From a virus, in the IMG/VR virus record IMGVR_UViG_3300050821_003571, positions 1 to 42,742 of that record: 42,742 bases of DNA; one strand, 5' to 3'. The first letter of the stretch is position 1, and the number at the start of each line of letters is the position of its first letter. Both the position numbers and the translations under genes were made by a program. The notes under the pieces are model-generated. The model was not told the DNA's origin. It saw only the letters and a program-made list of their open reading frames with translations, and searched no databases. Below are positions 34,519 to 42,742 of this stretch, in pieces.

Positions 34519-36003
34519 ATGGCAACGATCCCACTTCCCGCGCTTCACGTCAATACGGAGCAGCCTTCTCCGCTCGCGCTTTACGCGCAGTTGCAGCAGA
34601 TACGGAACGCGCAGAGTCAGAATCAGACGCAGCAACTTCAGCAGACAGCGCTCTCGCAGGAGAATCAGCAGCGCGCGTTGCAACTTCAAGATGCGCAGAC
34701 GCTGCGAAGTCTCGCACCGAATCATGTCACGAAAGACGCGGATGGCAATGTGACGGGCTTCGACACGCAAGGACTCATCAAGGAAGCAGCATCGAAAGGC
34801 GTCAATCCCGCGACGCTAAATCAGATGCAGAATCAATACGCGGAATCCGTGAAGAACCTGGCGGCGGCTTCCGAAGCGACTCGCAATAACGAGATAGCGA
34901 AGAATAAAGCAGCGTACGAAGTTCTTGAAGGCGTCAGGAGCGCCGATCCTGCGCAACGCGCGAGCGTGCTCCAGCAAGCGCTTCCGAATCTTCAAAAGTT
35001 GGGAGTCGATACGACGAAGCTAGCGCAGCCGGGACTGCCGCTCGATGATAAGTCGCTTGATTCGTTCGAAGCGGGACTTGGAATGCATCAGCAATCACTT
35101 ACGGATGCGAAGACGCAAGCGGAGACGGACAAAGCAAAGCAGGATGCGATAAAAGCGATTCAAGAAACTTCCGCGTCGAAAGCGACAGAAGAGCATACAA
35201 GGATGCTCACGGCGCAAGGTGGCCCTGTCGATCAGCGCGTGATGGCGGATTGGCTTGCGAAGAATCCCGGTAAGAGTCCGGCGGATTTTGCAAAGTGGCA
35301 CGCTTCGCTCAACCCGATGGCGCAAATCATGGCGCAGTTTGGGACTGGCGGCGCGAAAGCACCGCTATCCGATACAGTGATCGACGCGCTTGCGGCTCCT
35401 GGCGCGAAACTAAAACTTGCTGACGTAATTCCAATGCGCGCGCCGCTCGCGGTTAAGCAAGCGGCAGTAAATCAAATCTTGGAGAAATACCCGAACTACT
35501 CGACTGCAGACTACGATATCGAGAAAGGCGTGATGAAGTCTGCAACATCCGGCGCAATCGCAATGAACTTGACGAACTTCAACACAGCGATAGAGCACGC
35601 GAAGCAGTTGCAGGAAGATGCGAATGCGCTCGACAACGCGAACCTACAGACGTATAACAAGATCGGTAATCGCTTGAACGTGGAACTTGGAAAAGACGCC
35701 GTAACGAACTTCAACGTCGTGAAGAACGCTCTCGCTGGGGAAATGTCAAAAGTGTTCAAAGGCGGGCAAGCGACGGACGCGGAGATTAAGGCAGTTGAGC
35801 AGCCGTTCAATGCCGCGAATTCGCCAGAGCAGTTGAAAGGTGCTATTGCAAGCGCTATCCGATTGATGAACTCTAAGCGCGACGCGCTAAAGCAGCAAGT
35901 TGAGCAGGGGCGGCAAGGAAAAGCGAATTTCGGAAATGAAGCTCCTACTGGTAAGATTCCTTCTCCTGCTGAATGGCTGGAGCAGCAAAAGAAGAAACCC
36001 TGA
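34519..36003 (+). CDS. Ejection protein, P22 gp20-like
   Basis: 494 residues (P22 gp20 471). Gln/Ala-rich and helical with long coiled-coil stretches (QNQTQQLQQTALSQENQQRA, SVLQQALPNLQKLGVD, AIEHAKQLQEDANALDNANL). No enzyme motif. Position between the gp7-like and gp16-like genes supports a DNA-transfer role in the periplasm. Sequence alone would not identify it; order does. Confidence 0.72.
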   Translation: MATIPLPALHVNTEQPSPLALYAQLQQIRNAQSQNQTQQLQQTALSQENQQRALQLQDAQTLRSLAPNHVTKDADGNVTGFDTQGLIKEAASKGVNPATLNQMQNQYAESVKNLAAASEATRNNEIAKNKAAYEVLEGVRSADPAQRASVLQQALPNLQKLGVDTTKLAQPGLPLDDKSLDSFEAGLGMHQQSLTDAKTQAETDKAKQDAIKAIQETSASKATEEHTRMLTAQGGPVDQRVMADWLAKNPGKSPADFAKWHASLNPMAQIMAQFGTGGAKAPLSDTVIDALAAPGAKLKLADVIPMRAPLAVKQAAVNQILEKYPNYSTADYDIEKGVMKSATSGAIAMNLTNFNTAIEHAKQLQEDANALDNANLQTYNKIGNRLNVELGKDAVTNFNVVKNALAGEMSKVFKGGQATDAEIKAVEQPFNAANSPEQLKGAIASAIRLMNSKRDALKQQVEQGRQGKANFGNEAPTGKIPSPAEWLEQQKKKP

Positions 36004-38027
36004 TGGCCGACACACCACAAGTCGACTACGACGCGCTGAGCAAGGACGCGACGTTTCGCGCGATGCCGCTTCAGCGGCAGCGTGACTATTTGTCGGCGGT
36101 CGACAAAGACTTCGCGGGGATGGACCCGGAGACGCAGAAAGGTTACATCGCGCACATTACGGGAGCGAACGTTAGTAGCCCGATGGCGCAAGCGTTGACG
36201 AACGTCCCAGAAGGACAGATTCGCTTGCGTAGCGACTTGAATCTCTCTGCGACGGCTCCGCAGAGTGACGTTATCAACGATTATAACCGCGAGTCGAGTA
36301 AAGTCATAGGGACGGCGGCGGGCACGATGGCGACTGGCGGAATTCTTCCCGGTGCTGGATTATTGCGGCTCGGTGGTCGCGCCCTGGCTACGGGAGCAGG
36401 AGCGGGTACGGGCGCGTTTATCGGGGGCGCTACGCCAACAGAAGCAGTTCAAACAGGAGCGGCGGCGACTGTCTTACAGCCAGTAGCGGAAGTGACCGGG
36501 GCCGCATTGTCTGCTGCCGGTAAGAAACTCCTCGTTCCCGCCGCCGAGAAGATGGGCGGCTGGTGGGACAACGTGACAGGCTACACGCGAGCGCTCGAAG
36601 AAGCGAAGAACGCGAACTTAGCACGCTATCTTGCGAGTGAACAGAAGGGTGCTCAAGCTGTCGCGGAAGGTCAAGCGAACGTCGCTGCCGTGAAAGCCGC
36701 GCAGCCGCAAGGGCAGCTTGGTAACTGGAGCGACTTGAATCAGTCTATCGGGACGACTGCATCGAAGTCCATTCGCATCGGCAGGACTCCAGGTGAAACA
36801 ATCTCGCTTACTTCCGTAGAGCGTTATGGAAATCCCGGCGAAACTGAAGGATATTTCTTTTCGCCGAAGGGCGAGGGATTGCCAGAATATGGCTCCGTTA
36901 AAACGGAGGCGAAGCTTGACACTAGTAAATTTTACAAAGGGGTTGGTTCCCAAGAATATCTTGAATCAATTGGAAAATTTGATGATCCTATTCCTCCCCG
37001 CGTTCAGGCAGAGGCGCAAAAAGCAGTTGATGAAGCAAGGGCTGCTTGGCCGAAAGATACTGCCGATATGCCAAGAAATCCTAAGACTCTCAGGGAGCTT
37101 TCGGAGTATGAAGGATTAACAGACCCTTCGGCTATGTTTAACGCCAAGCAGTCTGTTGCTGCAAAATATCTTCAAGCAAAAGGCTTCAAAGGAGCAGAGT
37201 GGAGCTACGAAGATGATTTGTCTCCTCATCAATACCAGGCTTTTGACAAATCAGTTATAAATCCAAAGAATACTGGCGGAATTGAGAATGCTTACGGCAT
37301 TCCTGGCCGTGGTCTTGAGGCGGAAGGCTTTACGACGGAAGCGCTGCAAAAAATGACGCCGCCTGAGCAAGCCGCAGCTATCGGTCCGCGCTTCCAAGCG
37401 GCGGGGAAAGCAGTACAAGCGACGGCGGATAAGGCGACAGAGCAAGGCATAACGTTAAATGTCGGGCAATCCGTTTTCGATGTGATAAAAAACAGAGTGA
37501 AAGACCCCGGCTTGCAAGATAAGGCGATGGAAATTATTAAGAGTCATCTACAAGAACTTTCTATTGGCAGGGGCCAACTACTGAACGATACCGTTACTCC
37601 TACAGAAGCTCTCGCGCTCCGCCAAGCGCTGAAGAACGACGCGAATTTCGGACCGAACGCTTCAGTTGACTCCCTGAAGGGAGTGGGCCGCGCGATTTAT
37701 AACGCTGTTTCGAGCGATCTTCACGACGCCGTGCCCGGAATGAAAGCTGTCGACATGCATTATGGAGACTTGGCGCAAGCCGTAGACACCGTTCGCCAGC
37801 AGACGGGAAAGTATATGGCGGGGAAGTGGACGCCGCCGAAGACTGCTGTTCAAAAAGCAGAAGAAGCAGTGCCGGAATTGCCGAAGTCGTCTCCGTACAC
37901 GCCACTGCCGGAGAGCAAGCCGTTTACTTCTGATATGCTGAAGAAGTTGGGGATAGGCGGCGCAATCGTTGGCGGCGCTTTCGGCGGTTATGCAGGCGCA
38001 AAACGATTGTTAGAAGCAGCGCCCTGA
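36003..38027 (+). CDS. Ejection protein, P22 gp16-like, with inserted ADP-ribosyltransferase-like segment
   Basis: The 674-residue protein starts at ATG 36003 (TGATG overlap). The N-terminus YDALSKDATFRAMPLQRQRD is followed by a hydrophobic glycine-rich part (GTAAGTMATGGILPGAGLLR) suited to membrane insertion. Residues about 260-435 form a different module, less GC-rich in DNA: GYFFSPKGEGLPEYGSVKTE, then a later AKYLQAKGFKGAEWSYED and AFDKSVINPKNTGGIENAYG. This resembles the ART/polyvalent-protein pattern (F-F-S/T...Y-G...G-F/Y-x-G...F-x-x-x-x-I). The last part is helical with a membrane-like Gly stretch. It would be ejected into the cell; the module could modify a host target. Confidence 0.7.
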   Translation: MADTPQVDYDALSKDATFRAMPLQRQRDYLSAVDKDFAGMDPETQKGYIAHITGANVSSPMAQALTNVPEGQIRLRSDLNLSATAPQSDVINDYNRESSKVIGTAAGTMATGGILPGAGLLRLGGRALATGAGAGTGAFIGGATPTEAVQTGAAATVLQPVAEVTGAALSAAGKKLLVPAAEKMGGWWDNVTGYTRALEEAKNANLARYLASEQKGAQAVAEGQANVAAVKAAQPQGQLGNWSDLNQSIGTTASKSIRIGRTPGETISLTSVERYGNPGETEGYFFSPKGEGLPEYGSVKTEAKLDTSKFYKGVGSQEYLESIGKFDDPIPPRVQAEAQKAVDEARAAWPKDTADMPRNPKTLRELSEYEGLTDPSAMFNAKQSVAAKYLQAKGFKGAEWSYEDDLSPHQYQAFDKSVINPKNTGGIENAYGIPGRGLEAEGFTTEALQKMTPPEQAAAIGPRFQAAGKAVQATADKATEQGITLNVGQSVFDVIKNRVKDPGLQDKAMEIIKSHLQELSIGRGQLLNDTVTPTEALALRQALKNDANFGPNASVDSLKGVGRAIYNAVSSDLHDAVPGMKAVDMHYGDLAQAVDTVRQQTGKYMAGKWTPPKTAVQKAEEAVPELPKSSPYTPLPESKPFTSDMLKKLGIGGAIVGGAFGGYAGAKRLLEAAP

Positions 38028-38050
38028 GAAAGGCTTGGAGAAAGCGGACA

Positions 38051-39526
38051 ATGAAGAACAGAATGAAAATAGCGAGGACGTTGAGAGCGCTCTTCACGCT
38101 CGCTACTATAGCACTTTGCGCGTCGAGCGTGCGCGCTCAAGTCGCCGTCGCTCCTCTCCAGTTAGTCCGCCAACAGTTTCTCTCTTCTACTGGCGTCCCT
38201 CTCGCAAGCGCGTGCATCGACTTCTTCGCGACGGGCACATCGAATCGCCAAGCAATCTACGCAGACTCTGGAGGCGTGAACCAGCTTCCGAATCCTCTTA
38301 CGCTCGATGCTGCGGGAGAAGCGTCCGTTTGGATGACAAACACTGGCTACGATATTCAAGCGAATACAGGCGTGAACAACACGCTTTGCAGCGTCAGTGA
38401 AGGTTCGCAGTTGTGGAAAGAAATCAACAAGAATCCATTCAGCATCATCAACGGCGGCTCGAACTACATCGTTGCGAGCGGGACGAGCGATCCTGCTGGC
38501 ACGGCGGGAGAATTTGCTTTCCGTAGCGACTTGCCATGCCTACGCTTCTTTATCTCGACTTGGGATTGCGTTATGGAAGTCACGCTCGCGCAATCGCCGA
38601 CGAACAAGACTATCGACATCAGCGCGAACACGCTGAAAAACTCGACGAACACGGCAGGCCATTATCCGCGAAATAACGGGACGCAATATGTCGATTCGAC
38701 GATTTCCGCGAGCGACATTTCAACGAGCTTCGCTAACGCGAGCGTCACGGGAACGGTGTTAAATGAACCAGCTAAACTCACCGGCGCTCCTTCGACGGCT
38801 GTAGTCGTGGGGATTACTGATACTGCTGGAATCATTGGAATCGTGATCAGCGGGGCCGGTACGACTGGAAGTGCGCTAATTCAAACGAGCGGCATAGCGA
38901 ATTGTGTATTTGATTCTCCTGTTACGGCTGGTGATTACGTTCAAGTTAGCACTACGGTTTCCGGCAACTGTCACGATATCGGAATCGCTCCGCCAGCTTA
39001 TCCGGTTAATGTTTCTCCTCAGAACGCGCAAATCTTGGGGCGCGTCCTCGCTTCCGGCGTTGCTGGAACTTATCCCATGCAACTGTTCCCCCCAGAGGAT
39101 AAAGGTATTTCTTCCGTAACGGCTGTCACCGCCGTCAACTTGACGGCTCAAGCAGCGAACATTGGAACGACGAACATCGTCACGCCTACTGCAAACGGAT
39201 TTTACCGCATCGGTTGTTATCTCGTAGTGACTCAAGCGGCTACGACAAGTTCCACGCTGCCTAGTTGCGTATTGTTCTATACGGATGCGGACACGTCTAT
39301 CGGAGGAAGCGCTACACTGACTTCCACAAGCACGGCTAATACAGTGGGAACATCGAGCGCCACGAACGGAGCGGCTCCAAATCCAGTCAGCGCGACGACC
39401 GTGGGAAGCGCTGTATTTTTTGCGAAAACCGGAGTAGCTATCTCATACGGCACGTCGAATTACTCGTCTGTTGGCGGCACGCCGATGCAGTACGCACTTC
39501 ATCTTCGATTGGAAGGACCGTTCTAA
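38051..39526 (+). CDS. Tail fibre-type protein with Sec signal peptide
   Basis: The 491-residue protein starts with a signal peptide: MKNRMKIARTLRALF, a hydrophobic core and VRA|Q near residue 29. Next comes LVRQQFLSSTGVPLASACID, then FFATGTSNRQAIYADSGGVN, which matches the start domain of many phage tail fibre and spike proteins (G-x-P-L-A-x-G...F-x-x-G-T...Y-x-D-x-x...N-P-x-x-L-D-A-x-G). The remainder is Ser/Thr/Gly-rich and beta-structured, as in fibres. It follows the ejection genes, where P22 has its tailspike. Export signal plus tail-like domain is unusual. Confidence 0.72.
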   Translation: MKNRMKIARTLRALFTLATIALCASSVRAQVAVAPLQLVRQQFLSSTGVPLASACIDFFATGTSNRQAIYADSGGVNQLPNPLTLDAAGEASVWMTNTGYDIQANTGVNNTLCSVSEGSQLWKEINKNPFSIINGGSNYIVASGTSDPAGTAGEFAFRSDLPCLRFFISTWDCVMEVTLAQSPTNKTIDISANTLKNSTNTAGHYPRNNGTQYVDSTISASDISTSFANASVTGTVLNEPAKLTGAPSTAVVVGITDTAGIIGIVISGAGTTGSALIQTSGIANCVFDSPVTAGDYVQVSTTVSGNCHDIGIAPPAYPVNVSPQNAQILGRVLASGVAGTYPMQLFPPEDKGISSVTAVTAVNLTAQAANIGTTNIVTPTANGFYRIGCYLVVTQAATTSSTLPSCVLFYTDADTSIGGSATLTSTSTANTVGTSSATNGAAPNPVSATTVGSAVFFAKTGVAISYGTSNYSSVGGTPMQYALHLRLEGPF

Positions 39527-39832
39527 ATGAAACTTTGTCTCTTACTTTTGACTCTTTGCACGATGAAAGATGGTCATCGGCATTTCCAGCCTCTTGCGGC
39601 GGCGCACTTCGTTGCGACGAGCTTTGATTATGCGACGACGGCGCGCTGGCAGTATGAAAAGAATCCAGCGTTTCGGCCATTTGCCGGGACTCCGCCGCGC
39701 TTTAGGCGAATGATCGTATTTGGCGGATTGGAGAATATCGCGCCGGAAATACTACCGAAGAGATTCAGGAAATGGACGAGAATTTCATTGATCAGTACGC
39801 ATATCGTTGCGGGAGGTTATAACTTGCGATGA
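39527..39832 (+). CDS. Small hydrophobic protein, 101 aa, possibly related to the terminal-join protein
   Basis: The ATG follows the previous stop directly. The N-terminus MKLCLLLLTLCTMKDGHRHF is short and hydrophobic; then AHFVATSFDYATTARWQYEK, NPAFRPF and a C-terminal RKWTRISLISTHIVAGGYNL. The D-x-A-T-T...N-P...R-P-F pattern and final Y-N-L recall a bacterial membrane family of unknown function and partly match the 42545-310 protein. It may be a small envelope protein. ATGA-coupled to the next gene. Confidence 0.55.
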   Translation: MKLCLLLLTLCTMKDGHRHFQPLAAAHFVATSFDYATTARWQYEKNPAFRPFAGTPPRFRRMIVFGGLENIAPEILPKRFRKWTRISLISTHIVAGGYNLR

Positions 39833-40908
39833 AGCGATTAGCACAACTCGCTTTTCTTTTCTTGCTGTTCGCTGCGGGCGCAGGAGCGCCGCTCTACGCG
39901 CAAGGCTATCGCTTTGACAATCAAGTAGCGCAGGAGCTTCTAACCTTTCAGATCAACGGTACGACAAACGTTCTTGTTGTTCCTTCGACGCCGCAAATCG
40001 CATTCTGTAATTTCCCCGCGAACGCCGTTCCATGTACAAACAAGGCAACGACATACACATCCGTCACGCTAGGAACTCCATGCTCGACGAGCACGCAGAT
40101 TACGCTTACTGGTAGCAGCTCATGTGTCGCATCTCCAGACGCGCAAGCGAACTGGGGTGTGTGGATTCCGCAAGGACAGTATGCTTATACGATCACGACA
40201 TCATCTGCGAACTTTGGTCCGTTCGTCGTAAACTTTGGCGTTCCTAGCGGGACAGCGTTGACGCTCGGGACTATCACATCGTCGAGCGCGAATCCAGCGG
40301 CGTCCGGTTATTTTCGTTTAGCAAACACGGATTTCATAAAATGGCGAAATGCTGCTAATAATGGCGATTGCCTGCTCGCGGATAATGGCGCAGCGCAAGG
40401 CAACATACCTGCTGATTTAATCGTATCTCAGTGCGGGTATACAGCACCGTATTATGTAAGTAACAGTTCAAATGCTGTTGCTCTAAGCGGCGTTTTCAGG
40501 ATGAACAGCACCGATGCTTTATCTTGGCGCAATAACGCGAACTCCGCCGATATCACGATCTCGAAGAATGCGAGCGATCAATTCGTTTTCGGCGCTCCAT
40601 TACTGACTCCTACGCTGACTGGCGTGATAAACGGTACAGGCTTACAGCTTTTCACGGTGACGCCCGGAGCGGGGACGTGTCCGACAGTAGCATCTATCGG
40701 GGCGCTTTGCACAACGGGGAACATCACACTTCCTGTCGCTTACTCGGACACGAATTACCGACTTTCCTGTACCGTACTCTCTCCGACGAACGTCGCTATC
40801 GTCGAGACTTATACGAAGTCAAACACAACGTTCACTGTAACGATAGCGGCGCTAACGGCGGCGGCGGCGAATTTTGGTTCATTCGATTGCATGGCGGTGC
40901 ATAATTGA
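39829..40908 (+). CDS. Secreted/adsorption-type protein with signal peptide, 359 aa
   Basis: MKRLAQLAFLFLLFAAGAGA with a LYA|Q site after residue 24 is a clear signal peptide. The mature part is beta-rich, Asn/Thr/Ser-rich, with several Cys (PQIAFCNFPANAVPCTNKAT, TLGTPCSTSTQITL). The pattern WGVWIPQGQYAYTITTSSAN, then FGPFVVNFG, recurs in adsorption-type proteins of soil phages as I recall. The C-terminal part resembles a small virion head-group (SDTNYRLSCTVLSPTNVAIV). TTGA-coupled to the next gene. Confidence 0.65.
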   Translation: MKRLAQLAFLFLLFAAGAGAPLYAQGYRFDNQVAQELLTFQINGTTNVLVVPSTPQIAFCNFPANAVPCTNKATTYTSVTLGTPCSTSTQITLTGSSSCVASPDAQANWGVWIPQGQYAYTITTSSANFGPFVVNFGVPSGTALTLGTITSSSANPAASGYFRLANTDFIKWRNAANNGDCLLADNGAAQGNIPADLIVSQCGYTAPYYVSNSSNAVALSGVFRMNSTDALSWRNNANSADITISKNASDQFVFGAPLLTPTLTGVINGTGLQLFTVTPGAGTCPTVASIGALCTTGNITLPVAYSDTNYRLSCTVLSPTNVAIVETYTKSNTTFTVTIAALTAAAANFGSFDCMAVHN

Positions 40909-42542
40909 GAAAACTACTGTTCATCATCTTGCTTCTTATCCCTCGTGGGTTGTTTGCCCAAGCAACTTCCTCGAACCCTCTCGGCGGCAACTTGACGGTC
41001 CAAGACGCAGGAACGTGCTTGACGACGGGGAGCTTTTTGTGGCAGAAACTTCCGTCGAACGCAGCAACTACGACAGTTAATCTCGCAGGTACGTTCTCCG
41101 GCACGCTTACGATTCGCCTTTCGAACAATGGCGGCGGATCGTGGACGACGAACAACACAACGACGAGCGCGGGGACGACTAGTATCAGCACGAACGGCTT
41201 CACGGACATCTGCGCGGACGTGACGACGTTCACTAGCGGTTCGTTTGCAGTGACGATCACGACAGGGCTAAACACTGGCCCTGTCGGGCCTGCTGGACCT
41301 CCCGGCTCCGGCTCCGGCATCAGCTCGGTGCCTGGCAATTTGGCATTGCTCAATACCACAATAGATGCTTTCAATCGGGTTGGTGCTCTAGGAGCGAACT
41401 GGACGACTTATCTCAACGGGTTCACATTGACATCAGGCTTGGCGTCCGCTACTACGGCATCGCAATATAACCTCGCGGCTTATACGGGCGTGACAACCGT
41501 CCCCACGCAAACTGTCAAATGTGTTGTCGGAACGCTGAATGGCACTACCACCGACCCTTTCTGCGCGGTAAGAATCAGCGGCACGCCGACAACATCCGTT
41601 AATTTTTATGCCTGCGAACTAAACACGACAACTCTCACGCTCGTAAAAGTCACCGGAGCGTCGAACGCCAGCACGGGAACGACAACAGTTTTTGGAGGAG
41701 CTGGTGTTTCTGTCAGCGGGGCGGTTGGACAAGTCATCACATTAAGTATCGTAGGCAATACCCTGACATGCACTCTAAACAGCCTCACGAATTCGCTCTT
41801 GCAAGCGGAAGATACGACCAGCCCACTGACTACTGGATTTCCCGGCATCGGCTCACTTAGCAGCCCTGCGGCGCTTTCAACTTTCACCCTGATTAACCCC
41901 ACCGTTCCTGGCGGAGCAGTCCAAAACATAGTCTTTGACGGAGATTCCATCATCGCTGCGAATGGGCAAGGCTCTACCGGAACAGACCCCGCAACGAGTT
42001 ACCTCTTCCTACAAAAAACTCCGGTCTACGTGACGAACCTCGGTGAAAGCGGCAAGTGTCTCGGAATCGCCTGCAACGCTGCTACGGTTGGCACTATGCC
42101 GTCCATGCTCACAACTGGAACTAGCGTTGTTGATACTCTGTGTGTGCCGGGCATAACAAATATTGTAGTTATTTTTGGCGGGTCAAACGACTTGGCTCAA
42201 GCCTCGCCACGGACTCCTGCTCAGGTCAATGCTGATTTGACTACTTATGTTGCAGCGCGTCATGCGAATGTGGGATGCCCTTGGAAAGTTGTGAGTGTTC
42301 CAGTGTTGTCCAGAGGCTGCACAACAGCGCCCACGATTGACCCTAACATCCAAGTTTACGATGCGCTGGTGTACGCAAATTCTGCGGGAGCGGATGCGGT
42401 AGTCCAACTTCCATTTTCAGTGACTGGCGCAGCCGCATCCTGTAGTACCGCGCTTTGGAACGCAGACGTAATTCACCCATTAGAAATCACCCATATCGAC
42501 GTTCTAGCGCGAGCGTTCAGCGCTACGCTGAGTAAATTCTAA
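40905..42542 (+). CDS. Adsorption protein with signal peptide, collagen-like hinge and SGNH hydrolase domain
   Basis: The protein is 545 residues from TTG 40905, inside the upstream stop. The signal peptide MRKLLFIILLLIPRGLFAQ is cleaved near LFA|Q. A short GPVGPAGPPGSGSG hinge lies at about 125-138. Middle: a beta-sandwich-like part. The C-terminal SGNH/GDSL esterase-type domain has block I FDGDSII (about 345), block III IFGGSNDL (about 423) and the catalytic Asp-His pair DVIHP (about 521). It could deacylate surface polysaccharide at the cell. SGNH domains are known in phage tailspikes; the signal peptide is the odd element. Confidence 0.8.
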   Translation: MRKLLFIILLLIPRGLFAQATSSNPLGGNLTVQDAGTCLTTGSFLWQKLPSNAATTTVNLAGTFSGTLTIRLSNNGGGSWTTNNTTTSAGTTSISTNGFTDICADVTTFTSGSFAVTITTGLNTGPVGPAGPPGSGSGISSVPGNLALLNTTIDAFNRVGALGANWTTYLNGFTLTSGLASATTASQYNLAAYTGVTTVPTQTVKCVVGTLNGTTTDPFCAVRISGTPTTSVNFYACELNTTTLTLVKVTGASNASTGTTTVFGGAGVSVSGAVGQVITLSIVGNTLTCTLNSLTNSLLQAEDTTSPLTTGFPGIGSLSSPAALSTFTLINPTVPGGAVQNIVFDGDSIIAANGQGSTGTDPATSYLFLQKTPVYVTNLGESGKCLGIACNAATVGTMPSMLTTGTSVVDTLCVPGITNIVVIFGGSNDLAQASPRTPAQVNADLTTYVAARHANVGCPWKVVSVPVLSRGCTTAPTIDPNIQVYDALVYANSAGADAVVQLPFSVTGAAASCSTALWNADVIHPLEITHIDVLARAFSATLSKF

Positions 42543-42544
42543 CC

Positions 42545-42742
42545 ATGCCCCTCCGCCCCACACTCGCGCTGCTGGCCCTTCTCCTGCTATTAGGCTCCGC
42601 CCAAGCCTCCCCGAAGCGCGTCATGCGGGCGGTGGCGGAGCACCCTGAGAGAGTAACCCACTTCTTATTCAACCACGTGACGCTCGACTTCGCAGCGGGA
42701 GCATCGAGCGGCCTAGCCAGCCGCGCTAGCTACGATTGCCGC
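42545..42742 (+). CDS. Secreted small protein, 5' portion of the gene spanning the contig ends
   Basis: ATG 42545 is 2 nt after the SGNH gene stop. MPLRPTLALLALLLLLGSAQ is a signal peptide, with cleavage at AQA|S near residue 21. Codon 34 ends at base 1 of the window and the frame continues to 310. The join gives a 136-residue secreted protein of unknown function. It is the last member of the signal-peptide gene cluster and leads into the lysis genes. Confidence 0.85.
   Translation, partial: MPLRPTLALLALLLLLGSAQASPKRVMRAVAEHPERVTHFLFNHVTLDFAAGASSGLASRASYDCR
42646..42742. repeat. Direct terminal repeat, right copy
   Basis: Identical to bases 1-97; see the left copy. Remove one copy for a unique circular length of 42,645 bp. 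Confidence 0.95.

Noticed and set aside
40905-42542. Diversity-generating retroelement target in the adsorption protein
   Set aside because: No reverse transcriptase, template repeat or variable/template pair seen anywhere in the window.

Overview
This window looks like the complete genome of a tailed, short-tailed (podovirus-type) phage assembled from a Gram-negative host environment. The first and last 97 bases are identical and one gene reads across the join, so the molecule is circular or circularly permuted, about 42,645 bp unique. The head and ejection genes follow the order and approximate sizes of phage P22: terminase, portal, scaffold, coat, gp4-like, gp10-like, then three ejection proteins in the positions of gp7, gp20 and gp16. 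Sec signal peptides ending in A-x-A-Q, a lipoprotein and the small-protein families recall Acidobacteriota-associated soil phages. That host call is an inference, not something the sequence proves. I see no integrase, repressor, tRNA, CRISPR array or phage RNA polymerase.

Layout. (1) 42545 across the join to 2653, plus strand: a secreted small protein, a zinc ribbon, a holin-like membrane protein, a membrane-anchored coiled-coil protein, a stand-alone PAS protein, a glucosaminidase endolysin and a lipoprotein. The block ends in tandem terminators, the second working on both strands. (2) 2797-18897, minus strand: one long early operon of tightly overlapping genes. It holds a DUF3223/HNH-like protein, primase-polymerase/VirE-type helicase, a C2H2 finger, a TGT/DpdA-like protein, a beta-class DNA methyltransferase, a RAMA-domain protein, VRR-NUC nuclease, SNF2 helicase, a deoxyribosyltransferase-like enzyme, a sigma region 4-like protein and many Cys-rich mini-proteins. 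(3) 18898-19421: an AT-rich divergent intergenic region with repeated CTAC(A/G) motifs, the best candidate for origin plus divergent promoters. (4) 19422-38027, plus strand: packaging and morphogenesis, including an endonuclease VII-type insertion, a putative acyl carrier protein/GNAT pair and an ejection protein with an inserted ADP-ribosyltransferase-like segment. (5) 38051-42742, plus strand: adsorption-type proteins, most with Sec signal peptides, including an SGNH-hydrolase protein.

How the parts fit: the early operon would start replication at the divergent region and modify or protect DNA (methyltransferase, DpdA-like, RAMA). The rightward operon then packages DNA headful-style into a P22-like capsid and supplies ejection and adsorption proteins, and reads round the circle into lysis.

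Most unusual points: signal peptides on capsid- and adsorption-region proteins, an acyl carrier protein where P22 has its tail needle, a lone PAS domain in the lysis cassette, a 24-bp tandem duplication in the recognition helix of a sigma-like protein, a DpdA-like enzyme beside a methyltransferase and a RAMA protein, and several genes under 60 codons recovered by hand. All family calls come from motif recognition by eye; no database search was run.
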